Notes under the pieces: generated by a model | Databases searched by the model: none | Seen by the model: the letters and a program-made list of their open reading frames with translations, nothing else | Told to the model about the DNA's origin: nothing | DNA from: Pelagibacterium flavum | GTDB taxonomy: Bacteria > Pseudomonadota > Alphaproteobacteria > Rhizobiales > Devosiaceae | DNA: 64,000 bases | Assembly: GCF_025854335.1 (NCBI RefSeq) | Contig: NZ_CP107716.1 | Coordinates: forward strand, 3,155,001-3,219,000 | Direction: 5' to 3' | Shown here: one piece after another, positions 10,249-18,084 of the stretch | Numbering within the stretch: position 1 is the stretch's first letter | Layout: the number at the start of each line of letters is the position of its first letter | Made by a program: the position numbers and the translations under genes

Positions 10249-10833
10249 TCAATCCTCGAACAGGTCCGTGGTCACATCGAGCCCCTTGCGGCCCGCCGCG
10301 CGAATGGTGGCCGTCATTGCCCGGGACTCGCGCTCGAACGCGCGGGCCTCCACAAGCCGATCCTCAGGGCCGGCGCCGGCATCGGGGAGGTGTTGCTCGA
10401 GCAGGCGCGCGCGCTCATTGTTCAGAGCAGCGCTGATGGTCAGATAGCGATGAACCGCCTCCAGCTCGGCTTCGGAAAAGCCCGAAGTGATCAAGGCGCC
10501 GATCTCCTCGAACTGTCCAAAAATTCTCGCGCCGATCGTCCTCATAAGTGGAGTCAGCTCGACCCAGATTTTGCGCCGGTCAGTTTCGTCGCGTTTGCGT
10601 TCGATATAACCGGCAGCCTCCAGGCGGTCGATCAGCGCCGTCACCGCGCCGGTCGTCAGCCCCGCCTGCTCGGCCAACTGGCCCGCCGTCATGCGCTGGT
10701 TCTGATCGATCAGATCCAGACACCGTCCGTCAGTTCGGTTGATACCGAGAAACCGGTTCATGACTTCGTCGAACCGCGCATTGGCTACCTGGTCCAATCG
10801 CACGGCCTGAGAGAGACGCCCGCCAATCGACAT
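10249..10833 (-). CDS. MarR family transcriptional regulator
   Basis: A 194-residue winged-helix regulator. The central HTH is seen in MTAGQLAEQAGLTTGAVTAL (about residues 48-67) followed by the wing with RKRDETDRRKIWVEL near residue 80. A C-terminal extension of about 50 Arg/Glu-rich residues goes beyond the usual 140-150 aa of MarR proteins. It is divergent from an ABC-2 exporter operon, and the gap holds a large nested dyad, so it most probably represses that exporter and itself and responds to a small hydrophobic ligand, as family members usually do. Confidence 0.88.
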   Translation of the reverse strand: MSIGGRLSQAVRLDQVANARFDEVMNRFLGINRTDGRCLDLIDQNQRMTAGQLAEQAGLTTGAVTALIDRLEAAGYIERKRDETDRRKIWVELTPLMRTIGARIFGQFEEIGALITSGFSEAELEAVHRYLTISAALNNERARLLEQHLPDAGAGPEDRLVEARAFERESRAMTATIRAAGRKGLDVTTDLFED

Positions 10834-10834
10834 C

Positions 10835-10885
10835 TAACTTGACACTCCATTATCTTGGAAATTAAGATAATTATATATCAAGTTA
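10835..10885. promoter_or_regulatory. Nested dyad operator between MarR gene and exporter
   Basis: Two inverted repeats share one axis at 10860: an outer pair TAACTTGA (10835-10842) with TCAAGTTA (10878-10885) and an inner pair TTATCTT (10850-10856) with AAGATAA (10864-10870). All three spacers are seven bases. This is the likely binding site of the adjacent MarR protein, overlapping both promoters. Confidence 0.75.
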
Positions 10886-10905
10886 TCGGGACGGACCAGC
10901 TTAAA

Positions 10906-11883
10906 ATGACGACAGAGTTTCCGGAGACCATGATTTCAGCGTACGGGCTGAAGCGGGTTTACAAGACAGGGAAATCGGAAATCAACGCGGTCCGTGGCGT
11001 CGACTTGACGGTCAAGCGTAGTGAAATCGTCGGTTTCCTGGGCCCGAACGGGGCGGGAAAAACCACGACGCTTAAAATGCTGTGCACGCTGCTCGAACCC
11101 ACAGACGGCACAGGCACCGTGGCTGGCTGCGATTTGCGCGCCGACCCTGAGGGCGTTCGGCGGCGCATCGGTTATGTTTCTCAGTCAGGCAGCACGTTGG
11201 GCGATGCCTTGGCCGGCAACGAGATCGTCGACCATGCCCGGCTTTACGGCATCGACAAGAAAACGGCGGTCGAACGCGGCAAGGCGCTGCTCAAGGCCCT
11301 TGATCTCGAAGGCATATGGGACCGCAAGTGTAACGCGCTTTCGGGCGGGCAGCGGCGCCGACTCGATATCGTCATGGGCCTGATCAACGAGCCGATGCTG
11401 GTGTTTCTCGATGAACCCTCGACCGGGCTGGACCCGCAGAGCCGGGCGAACCTGTGGGGGCATATCAGCAAATTGCGCGATGAGATGGGCACCACCGTAT
11501 TCATAACCACGCACTACATGGACGAGGCCGACCAGCTTTGTGACCGCATTCTGGTGATGGACCATGGCGAGATCGTCGCCGAGGGCACGCAGGCCGAGCT
11601 CAAGAAGAAGATTTCCGGCGACATGGTAAGCATCACCGTGGCTGAAGAGGCAAGCGTATCGGTTGCACTCGAATTGGCCACCCAACTTGAAGGGGCCGAT
11701 ACTCCCCTTGTCGATGGATGCACCATAAGCCTGCACGTGCCAGAGGGAGGCTCGGTGCTGCCGCGCCTCTTGCGTGATCTCGACCGCAAGGGCGTTGAAA
11801 TCATCGGCGTGGAGCTCAAACGCCCCACACTCGACGACGTCTTTCTGACCCTGACCGGGCGCTCTCTGCGCGAAGCGGCGTAA
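10906..11883 (+). CDS. ABC-2 exporter ATP-binding protein (DrrA-like)
   Basis: ATPase of a drug- or metabolite-exporting ABC-2 system, 325 residues. Walker A is GPNGAGKTTT (about residues 45-54), the signature motif is LSGGQRRRLDI near 145, Walker B is MLVFLDEPSTGLDP near 165-178, and a C-terminal DUF4162-type domain follows. This layout is that of the daunorubicin-resistance DrrA subfamily. The frame runs upstream to 10855, through the operator, so I use ATG 10906. It is followed after 14 bases by its permease. Substrate unknown. Confidence 0.93.
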   Translation: MTTEFPETMISAYGLKRVYKTGKSEINAVRGVDLTVKRSEIVGFLGPNGAGKTTTLKMLCTLLEPTDGTGTVAGCDLRADPEGVRRRIGYVSQSGSTLGDALAGNEIVDHARLYGIDKKTAVERGKALLKALDLEGIWDRKCNALSGGQRRRLDIVMGLINEPMLVFLDEPSTGLDPQSRANLWGHISKLRDEMGTTVFITTHYMDEADQLCDRILVMDHGEIVAEGTQAELKKKISGDMVSITVAEEASVSVALELATQLEGADTPLVDGCTISLHVPEGGSVLPRLLRDLDRKGVEIIGVELKRPTLDDVFLTLTGRSLREAA

Positions 11884-11897
11884 CGGAGAACAAACCC

Positions 11898-12659
11898 ATG
11901 CGCTTTTTCAACGAAACCTTTGTCGTTTTCCAGCGCCAGCTTCGCCTGTCGCTCGCCAACCCCACCTGGATGGCCATTTCGATCCTCCAGCCCATACTTT
12001 ATCTCACGCTGTTCGGGCCTCTGCTCCAGCAAGTTGCCCAGACACCCGGATTTCCGGCGGGCGACGCCTGGACGGTTTTCGTGCCGGGACTGCTGGTTCA
12101 ACTCGGCATTTTCGGGGCCTCGTTCGTGGGCTTCGGAATTATCGCCGAGTGGCGCTCGGGGGTCATCGATCGCATGCTCGTCACTCCGGCCAGCCGATGG
12201 TCGCTGATCGGCGGGCGCGTCCTGCATGATACGCTCATGGTCATGGTGCAAGGCGCCATCCTGGTGGCTGCGGCAACGCTGATGGGTCTGCGCGCACCTC
12301 TCGACGTCATTATCCTCGGGCTGGTTCTGGTGGGCCTTCTGGGCGCGGCGTTTTCGGCCATTTCCTATGGAACGGCGCTGTCGCTCAAAAGCGAAAACGC
12401 CTTTGCGCCCCTCGTCAACATGTTCGCGCTGCCCATCCTGCTGCTTTCGGGCATTCTCCTGCCCATGACACTCGCGCCGGGCTGGCTGCAGGTCGCGTCC
12501 GATTTCAATCCGATCAAGCACGTCGTTGAAGGACTGCGCGCTGTCTATCGCGGCGAAATCCTCGCTACGGAATCTCTGATCGGCTTTGTGATTGCGCTGA
12601 TTTTCGTCCTGGTCGGCGCGTGGTTCGGGGCTCGGGTGTTCAAGGCGCAGACGAAATAG
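11898..12659 (+). CDS. ABC-2 type exporter permease (DrrB-like)
   Basis: Membrane partner of the preceding ATPase, 253 residues with six predicted helices. The ABC-2 family signature is visible in the segment around residues 80-100 (FGIIAEWRSGVIDRMLVTP) and in the last third (LPMTLAPGWLQVASDFNP). A GGAG-containing site (AACGGAG) precedes the ATG. The pair forms a complete exporter of the DrrAB type, probably for a toxic hydrophobic compound sensed by the divergent MarR protein. Confidence 0.92.
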   Translation: MRFFNETFVVFQRQLRLSLANPTWMAISILQPILYLTLFGPLLQQVAQTPGFPAGDAWTVFVPGLLVQLGIFGASFVGFGIIAEWRSGVIDRMLVTPASRWSLIGGRVLHDTLMVMVQGAILVAAATLMGLRAPLDVIILGLVLVGLLGAAFSAISYGTALSLKSENAFAPLVNMFALPILLLSGILLPMTLAPGWLQVASDFNPIKHVVEGLRAVYRGEILATESLIGFVIALIFVLVGAWFGARVFKAQTK

Positions 12660-12660
12660 T

Positions 12661-14040
12661 TCAGGCTGCGTGGCGCGCCATGCCGTAGTCGGAAAATACC
12701 CGGCTGATATCGCCGTTCCACTCGCCGTGATAGAGGTCCAGCAGGCGCTCGGCGGGTGTCTTGCCGGTCTCGATCGTGTAATCGAGGGGCTTGAGGAACA
12801 CCGTTTCGTCGGCCCCTTCCCAGTTGAGCCTGTTCCGGGCCTCGAGCCCGGACCGCGCAATAGCCAGCGCCTGTTTGGCGACGTCGAACAGGGTACCGTT
12901 GCGGAACGGGGTCTTGAGTGCCAGACGCGGAACCTCGTTGCGGAGCGATTGGCGCTCCTCCTGCGTCCAGTCCTTGACCAGATCCCAGGCCGCGTCGAGC
13001 GCGCTCTGATCGTAGAGCAACCCGACCCAGAAGGCGGGCAGTGCGCAGATACCCTGCCATGGCGCCCCATCGGCGCCACGCATCTCGAGAAACTGCTTCA
13101 TGCGCACTTCGGGGAAAAGCGTGGACAGATGATCTTCCCAATCCTTGACCGTCGGCAGTTCACCCGGCAGTTGCGGCAGCTTGCCATCGAGAAAGTCGCG
13201 AAAACTTTCGCCTGCACAGTTGATATATTCGTCGTTGCGGATGACGAAATACATCGGCACATCGAGCGCATAATCGACATAGCGCTCAAAGCTCATCCCA
13301 TCCTCGAACACAAAGGGCAGCATTCCGGTGCGGTCCTTGTCGGTGTTGAGCCAGATGTGAGAGCGGAATGAGAGCAGGCCGTTGGGTTTGCCGTCGAGGA
13401 AGGGCGAATTGGCAAACAACGCCGTCGCCACCGGCTGCAGCGCAAGACTGACCCGCATCTTCTTGACCATGTCGGCTTCGGACGCGAAATCGAGGTTGAC
13501 CTGCACGGTGGCCGAACGGAACATCATGGAGGTTCCGAGCGTGCCGACCTTCTCCATATATGGCTTCATGATGCCGTAACGACTTTTGGGCATGAGGGGT
13601 ATGTCACCGAGTGTCCACGTGGGCGTCACACCAAGGCCCAGGAAGTCGATGCCCATCGGATCGGTGAATTTGCGCAACAGCTTTAGATGCTCGTTGGCCT
13701 CGGTACAGGTCTGGTGAATGGTCTCCAAAGGCGCGCCTGAAAGCTCGAATTGCCCGCCAGGTTCGAGCGAAATCGCGCCGCCGCCCAAGGGGTTGTTGAG
13801 CCCGATCACCTTGTCGCGATCATAGTAGGGAAGCCAGGCGGTTTCGGCCTGCACCTTGTCGAGCAGCGCGCCGATTCCATTTTCGCCCTCGTAAGGCACG
13901 GGCCGATGGTCGTCGCGATAGAAGGTGAACTTTTCGTGCTCCGTCCCTATCCGCCAATCCGATTTTGGCTTGCAGCCGCGCGCGATCGCCTCGATCAACT
14001 GGCTTTTGGATTCGATCGTGGGCGACGGCTTATCGGCCAT
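12661..14040 (-). CDS. gshA: Glutamate-cysteine ligase (plant/alphaproteobacterial type)
   Basis: Catalyses the first, rate-limiting step of glutathione synthesis. The 459-residue product matches the GCS2-like family shared by plants and alphaproteobacteria, with GTEHEKFTFY near residue 32, SLEPGGQFELSGAPLETIHQ near 90, and FRSATVQVNLDF near 155. Its length is normal. The frame begins 11 codons earlier, but ATG 14040 has GAGG six bases upstream. It converges on the exporter gene (two-base gap between stops) and is 101 bases downstream of rsmE on the same strand, in an arrangement that is common in rhizobia. Confidence 0.95.
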   Translation of the reverse strand: MADKPSPTIESKSQLIEAIARGCKPKSDWRIGTEHEKFTFYRDDHRPVPYEGENGIGALLDKVQAETAWLPYYDRDKVIGLNNPLGGGAISLEPGGQFELSGAPLETIHQTCTEANEHLKLLRKFTDPMGIDFLGLGVTPTWTLGDIPLMPKSRYGIMKPYMEKVGTLGTSMMFRSATVQVNLDFASEADMVKKMRVSLALQPVATALFANSPFLDGKPNGLLSFRSHIWLNTDKDRTGMLPFVFEDGMSFERYVDYALDVPMYFVIRNDEYINCAGESFRDFLDGKLPQLPGELPTVKDWEDHLSTLFPEVRMKQFLEMRGADGAPWQGICALPAFWVGLLYDQSALDAAWDLVKDWTQEERQSLRNEVPRLALKTPFRNGTLFDVAKQALAIARSGLEARNRLNWEGADETVFLKPLDYTIETGKTPAERLLDLYHGEWNGDISRVFSDYGMARHAA

Positions 14041-14141
14041 AGGGTACCTCGAAGAACAGGGGCATGGTTCCATGCCAGAGCGGCGACAATAGCGGGCGTT
14101 GATTTCAGATCAATACCCTTTATCGTCATCTTACGATAAAT

Positions 14142-14882
14142 CTACCAATCGCCAGCGACTGCCTGAATAAGGGCCAGCGCGGCCACCGCAGCGGTGTCAG
14201 CGCGCAATATTCGCGGCCCCAGACTGATCGGGAAGACGAAATCGAGCCCCAACAATCTTTCGCGCTCCTCCTCAGAAAATCCGCCCTCGGGACCGATCAA
14301 CAGGCCCAGTCGCCTGCCTTTGAGTCGGGTCAGCGTTTCCACCGGCGAGGCCGATGCGGCGGCTTCATCGCAAAAGACCAGAATACGGTCTCCATGATTA
14401 TCGCGCCAACCGGTCACAAGTTTGTCGAAGCCGATCTCGGGCAAAACATCTGGCACGCTCAGCACTTCGCATTGCTGTGCGGCCTCGATGGCGTGGGCTT
14501 TGAGCTTGTCGGGATTAAGGCGGGCATTCTGGACATGGCGGGTAATCACAGGCTGGATGAGGCCAGCACCCATTTCGGTCGCCTTCTGGATCTCGTAATC
14601 GAGCCGCTTGATCGGCGCGAACCCAAACCAAAGGTCGTTGGCCTGGGTCTGCTCGGCAGTCCGCTCGATCAGGCGCAGCGAAACCCGTTTTTTGGCAACT
14701 TGCACGATTTCAGCGAGAAACGCGCCATCGCTGCCATTGAAGACAACGCAATTGTCACCCGGGGCTCGACGCAGCACGTTGACCAGATGGTTCGTCTGAT
14801 CCTTGTCCAAAGCAATCTCGACCCCGTCCGAAAGCGATGTTTCGACAAAAAGGCGCGGCAGGGTCTTATGGGTACGCGGCAT
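14142..14882 (-). CDS. rsmE: 16S rRNA (uracil-1498-N3)-methyltransferase
   Basis: SPOUT-class methyltransferase that makes m3U1498 in the 30S decoding region. The 246-residue protein has the N-terminal PUA-like part (RLFVETSL) and the trefoil-knot motifs LLIGPEGGFSEEERE and SLGPRILRADTAAVAAL at the C terminus. It lies directly upstream of gshA and divergent from ubiA, whose start is about 70 bases away. Confidence 0.95.
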   Translation of the reverse strand: MPRTHKTLPRLFVETSLSDGVEIALDKDQTNHLVNVLRRAPGDNCVVFNGSDGAFLAEIVQVAKKRVSLRLIERTAEQTQANDLWFGFAPIKRLDYEIQKATEMGAGLIQPVITRHVQNARLNPDKLKAHAIEAAQQCEVLSVPDVLPEIGFDKLVTGWRDNHGDRILVFCDEAAASASPVETLTRLKGRRLGLLIGPEGGFSEEERERLLGLDFVFPISLGPRILRADTAAVAALALIQAVAGDW

Positions 14883-14954
14883 GGGCGGTTGACTTGGGCT
14901 TGTGAGTGGTTAGAGCCTTTTTGCCAGACAATGTTCCGGCACAAAAGGCAATCC

Positions 14955-15881
14955 ATGCAGGACAATATTCCCGGTTCGGTCGCCGATGCCCCGAAAGGCA
15001 ATTGGGTCGATCGCTATGCGCCAGCCTATGCAAAGCCCTACCTTCGTATGTCGCGGCTCGACCGCCCCATAGGCTACCAACTCCTGTTCTGGCCCTGTGC
15101 CTATGGGCTGGGACTGGTCAGCGTCGCCACAGGCGGTGCATTCAACTGGTGGCACTTCATCCTGTTTTTCGTCGGCGCCATCGCGATGCGCGGCGCTGGT
15201 TGCACGTTCAACGATATTGTCGACCGCGACATCGACGACAAGGTGGCCCGTACGCGGTCGCGGCCCATTCCGTCGGGGCAGGTCAGCGTCAGGCAAGCCG
15301 CCGTCTGGCTCGTCGCGCAATCGCTGGTCGGGCTTGCGGTGCTGGTCCAGTTCAACGGGTTTGCGATTATTCTCGGCATCGCCTCGCTGGCTCTGGTGGC
15401 GATATACCCATTCATGAAGCGGGTCACTTATTGGCCACAGCTTTTCCTGGGCCTGGCCTTTTCCTGGGGTGCCCTGCTGAGCTGGGCTACGGAAACCGGC
15501 GTCCTGGCGTGGCCCGCGTTGGTTCTCTATCTGGGATGTATCGCGTGGACCATCGGGTACGACACGATCTATGCCCTGCAGGATGTCGAGGACGATGCGT
15601 TGATCGGCGTTAAATCCACCGCCCGGCTGGCGGGGGAAAACGTTGTCCCCTTCGTCGCAATATTTTACGGCCTGGCCGCGATCCTGTGGGGCATCGCAGC
15701 CCTCATGGCGGGAGCGAGTCTTGTATTTTTTGCTCTTTTCCTCGCAACGGTGGCGATACTGTCCTGGCAGGTTCTGACCATCGAGCGCACCAATGGCGGG
15801 CGCAGCCTGATGCTGTTCAAATCCAACCATTGGCTGGGGGTCGCGCTGACCGCAGCGTTTGTCATCGAGGGGTTTTTCTAG
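14955..15881 (+). CDS. ubiA: 4-hydroxybenzoate octaprenyltransferase
   Basis: Membrane prenyltransferase of ubiquinone synthesis. The 308-residue product has the first Asp motif in NDIVDRDIDDKVARTRSRP (about residues 87-105), the second in YDTIYALQDVEDDALIGVKS (about 200-219), and eight to nine helices. The frame is open far upstream through antisense of rsmE; ATG 14955 with AAGG seven bases ahead is the family start. It supplies the quinone used by the respiratory chain whose oxidase is encoded nearby, though the genes are not co-transcribed. Confidence 0.95.
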   Translation: MQDNIPGSVADAPKGNWVDRYAPAYAKPYLRMSRLDRPIGYQLLFWPCAYGLGLVSVATGGAFNWWHFILFFVGAIAMRGAGCTFNDIVDRDIDDKVARTRSRPIPSGQVSVRQAAVWLVAQSLVGLAVLVQFNGFAIILGIASLALVAIYPFMKRVTYWPQLFLGLAFSWGALLSWATETGVLAWPALVLYLGCIAWTIGYDTIYALQDVEDDALIGVKSTARLAGENVVPFVAIFYGLAAILWGIAALMAGASLVFFALFLATVAILSWQVLTIERTNGGRSLMLFKSNHWLGVALTAAFVIEGFF

Positions 15882-15896
15882 GCCGATATGCAAAGA

Positions 15897-15913
15897 CCCC
15901 GCCAGGGGCGGGG
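15897..15913. terminator. Weak GC hairpin between convergent ubiA and DUF6101 genes
   Basis: CCCCGCC and GGCGGGG pair around a three-base loop in the 65-base gap between two converging genes. There is no clean T run (TCTTTG on the minus side), so this is a weak or Rho-assisted terminator. Confidence 0.45.
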
Positions 15914-15946
15914 CCGTGCCTGCTTTCGGAAGTCACTCGATTAGAA

Positions 15947-16459
15947 TTACGCCTGCTTTTCGCCCGGCTTGCGGCGGCGGGCAAAGCGGGTGCGGCGTTC
16001 GGCTTCGGCCGAGAGCATCCGGCGGCCGTTCGAATTGCCGACCATGACGCCGTCGATCTGCTGGGAATATGCGACAAGCGCACCGTCCCCCGAGCGAATA
16101 TAGAGCGGCAAGCGCAGCTTGCGACCCCAGTTCTGCCATTCGGCTACGACGTTGGAATTACCCTCCTCCTCAAAGACCCGGTAGTGGAGATCTTCGTTGG
16201 AATGGATGAGTTCGATGGCGCTGGAGAGATTGCCTTCGTCGGTAATGCGGGTTGAAACGGCAACGCCGACATATTCGGCGACCGGCACCTTGATCTTGAC
16301 CGTGACACCGCTCTTGTCGAGTTTGCGCCGCACGGTTACGGTCATCAAGTCATCACGCCGACCGTTATCATTGGCTGCGTTATGAACCCGGTGCCGCGGA
16401 TAGACCGCGCCTTGCAAAAGAGTCGATGGAAACCCATCGACGATCATGCCGAAAACCAT
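15947..16459 (-). CDS. DUF6101 family protein
   Basis: A 170-residue protein of unknown function. It has the general layout I associate with DUF6101 of Hyphomicrobiales: a beta-rich middle with ELIHSNEDL (about residues 85-93), then VVAEWQNWGRKLRLPLYI (about 105-122), and a basic C terminus RRTRFARRRKPGEKQA. No signal peptide or membrane helix is present, so it is cytoplasmic. ATG 16459 is chosen because AGGAAGG lies six bases upstream; the frame starts six codons earlier. It is alone, convergent with ubiA. Confidence 0.7.
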   Translation of the reverse strand: MVFGMIVDGFPSTLLQGAVYPRHRVHNAANDNGRRDDLMTVTVRRKLDKSGVTVKIKVPVAEYVGVAVSTRITDEGNLSSAIELIHSNEDLHYRVFEEEGNSNVVAEWQNWGRKLRLPLYIRSGDGALVAYSQQIDGVMVGNSNGRRMLSAEAERRTRFARRRKPGEKQA

Positions 16460-16725
16460 TGTTAGCCTTCCTGTCAACTTCCGAGAGCTTTTTGTTTTGG
16501 TGCTCTCTTTTCGTTGGGGCCAATCTAGCGCGGCGCTCTCATCATCGGCTTAAAAAACGGGGTTAAGTTTCTCTTGTGTCAAAATGGGTTAGCGGAATCT
16601 CACCCTGTGTAAGAAGCGATTAACCGCACCGCTTGCGCACGCCCGATTATCAGCCTAACAAGGGCCCGAAGTGCCGCCCGCTCCAGCGGAAGGCGCGCGT
16701 GACACCGATCGGTTTGGGAGTGGGC

Positions 16726-17565
16726 ATGCCCACCACTGTGCCCAAGGGCATTGAAGACGACATCAAGCTGCTCAAATCGGCGGCAGTTCATGCGGGGATC
16801 ATCGCGCTCGGTTTTTTCAGAACCGATATGCGGACCTGGACCAAAAACATAACGTCTCCGGTCTCCGAAGCCGATATTGCGGTCGACAATTTCCTGTCCG
16901 GCGCATTACGGGCGGCGCGGCCCGATTATGGTTGGCTTAGCGAGGAAACTGCAGACTCCCCAGCCCGGCTGGACCACCAGCGTATTTTCATCGTCGACCC
17001 CATCGATGGGACGCGTGGATATATACGTGGTGAGGACAGTTGGACGATTTCGCTTGCGGTGGTCGAGAACGGAGTTGCTATTGCAGGCGTTGTGTATGCT
17101 CCGGCGCGCGACGAGATGTATGTGGGTGGACTTGGGCTTGGGGCCACTTGCAACGGCGTAACCCTGCGTGCCCACCGGACTGGCTCGGAAGCACCACTGA
17201 TACCCGCTCCCGCCGCTGTTCATAACGAGCTTGCCGCAAGCGGGCTGAGCTATAGCAAGGGACCTGCCTATCCCTCGCTCGCCTATCGGCTGGTGCAGGT
17301 GGCATCCGGCAAGCTCGATGCGGCGGTTGCACGGCGCGGCGCGCAGGATTGGGACATTGCGGGCGCTGATATCATCCTTTCGGAAGCGGGCGCTCGCTTT
17401 GAGGATGTCTGTCTGGGGGCGCCGCGCTACAACGGCACCGATACGCGCCACGCGGCGCTTGCCGCCACCGCCGACATTTCACTATTAACGCCCTTGTGCG
17501 ATGCCTTGCGCGTCGTCTATGGCTGCCCGCAACCCGATTCCGACAATCCAGAACCACAGGCTTAA
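16726..17565 (+). CDS. CysQ-like 3'(2'),5'-bisphosphate nucleotidase / inositol monophosphatase family
   Basis: Mg-dependent phosphatase of the FIG superfamily. The metal-binding motif is seen as DPIDGTRGYIRG (about residues 88-99), with the preceding Glu in WLSEETADSP and the downstream WDIAGADIILSEAGARF. FIG phosphatases of this kind (CysQ, about 260 aa) hydrolyse PAP from sulfate assimilation; inositol phosphate is an alternative substrate and cannot be excluded. The open frame starts at TTG 16633, but ATG 16726 has GGGAG five bases upstream. It is followed after three bases by the DUF4170 gene. Confidence 0.85.
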   Translation: MPTTVPKGIEDDIKLLKSAAVHAGIIALGFFRTDMRTWTKNITSPVSEADIAVDNFLSGALRAARPDYGWLSEETADSPARLDHQRIFIVDPIDGTRGYIRGEDSWTISLAVVENGVAIAGVVYAPARDEMYVGGLGLGATCNGVTLRAHRTGSEAPLIPAPAAVHNELAASGLSYSKGPAYPSLAYRLVQVASGKLDAAVARRGAQDWDIAGADIILSEAGARFEDVCLGAPRYNGTDTRHAALAATADISLLTPLCDALRVVYGCPQPDSDNPEPQA

Positions 17566-17568
17566 GGC

Positions 17569-17805
17569 ATGAGCGAAGCACCGGCCAAACAATTGCTCCA
17601 CCTCGTCATCGGCGGGGAGATGTCCGATCTCGAAGGCGTCGAGTTCAAAAATCTCGATGAGGTCGATATCGTTGGCGTCTACCCCAACTATGCCTCAGCC
17701 TATGCGGTCTGGAAGCAGAAGGCGCAGATGACCGTGGACAATGCGGAGATGCGGTACTTCATCGTGCATATGCACAAGCTGCTGGACCCCGCCGAAGCGC
17801 ACTAG
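17569..17805 (+). CDS. DUF4170 family protein
   Basis: A 78-residue cytoplasmic protein with the DUF4170 pattern: HLVIGGEMSDLEGVEFKNLD, then VGVYPNYASAYAVWKQKAQ, and YFIVHMHKLLDP at the end. Function unknown; the family is confined mainly to alphaproteobacteria, and its gene often sits next to a CysQ-like phosphatase. Stop and start are separated by only three bases, so it is translated with the phosphatase and may belong to the same process. Confidence 0.85.
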   Translation: MSEAPAKQLLHLVIGGEMSDLEGVEFKNLDEVDIVGVYPNYASAYAVWKQKAQMTVDNAEMRYFIVHMHKLLDPAEAH

Positions 17806-17816
17806 TTCCTACGGGG

Positions 17817-18038
17817 TTATTTTTCGCCGATGGATCGCTGATAGGCCGTGAATGCGGCTTTGGCATCGGCGTATGCCTCCTGCTTGTCCACGCTCCAATA
17901 GGTCAGATCCTCAATAGGGATGGGCGCATTGGTGATTGCGCAGCGCACAAAGGTGCCCGGCTTGACGACAACGTAGTCGGCATCAAGATAACGAATTTTG
18001 GCTTCGGACGGCGCAAAGCCGGAATCGAGAATGTTCAT
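17817..18038 (-). CDS. DUF2093 family protein
   Basis: A 73-residue protein with the DUF2093 signature: EAKIRYLDADYVVVKPGTFV followed by RCAITNAPIPIEDLTYWSVD and QEAYADAKAA. Function unknown. The conserved core suggests a small beta domain. It lies 46 bases downstream of xseA on the same strand, which is its usual position in rhizobial genomes, and converges on the DUF4170 gene. Confidence 0.88.
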   Translation of the reverse strand: MNILDSGFAPSEAKIRYLDADYVVVKPGTFVRCAITNAPIPIEDLTYWSVDKQEAYADAKAAFTAYQRSIGEK

Positions 18039-18084
18039 GTGCGACCTTCCTCTACCCTCTGTTTAGCGGGCTTTGGGATGGCGG

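Noticed and set aside
11514..13079. 521-codon open frame on the minus strand
   Set aside because: Covers the exporter ATPase, permease and the end of gshA in wrong frames; low-complexity product without motifs.
14394..14954. Upstream extension of the ubiA frame
   Set aside because: Runs through antisense of rsmE. UbiA similarity begins at ATG 14955.
16480..16520. GAGAGC...GCTCTC hairpin followed by TTTT near the DUF6101 start
   Set aside because: Only six pairs with a 13-base loop, and it lies upstream of both flanking genes, where no terminator is expected.
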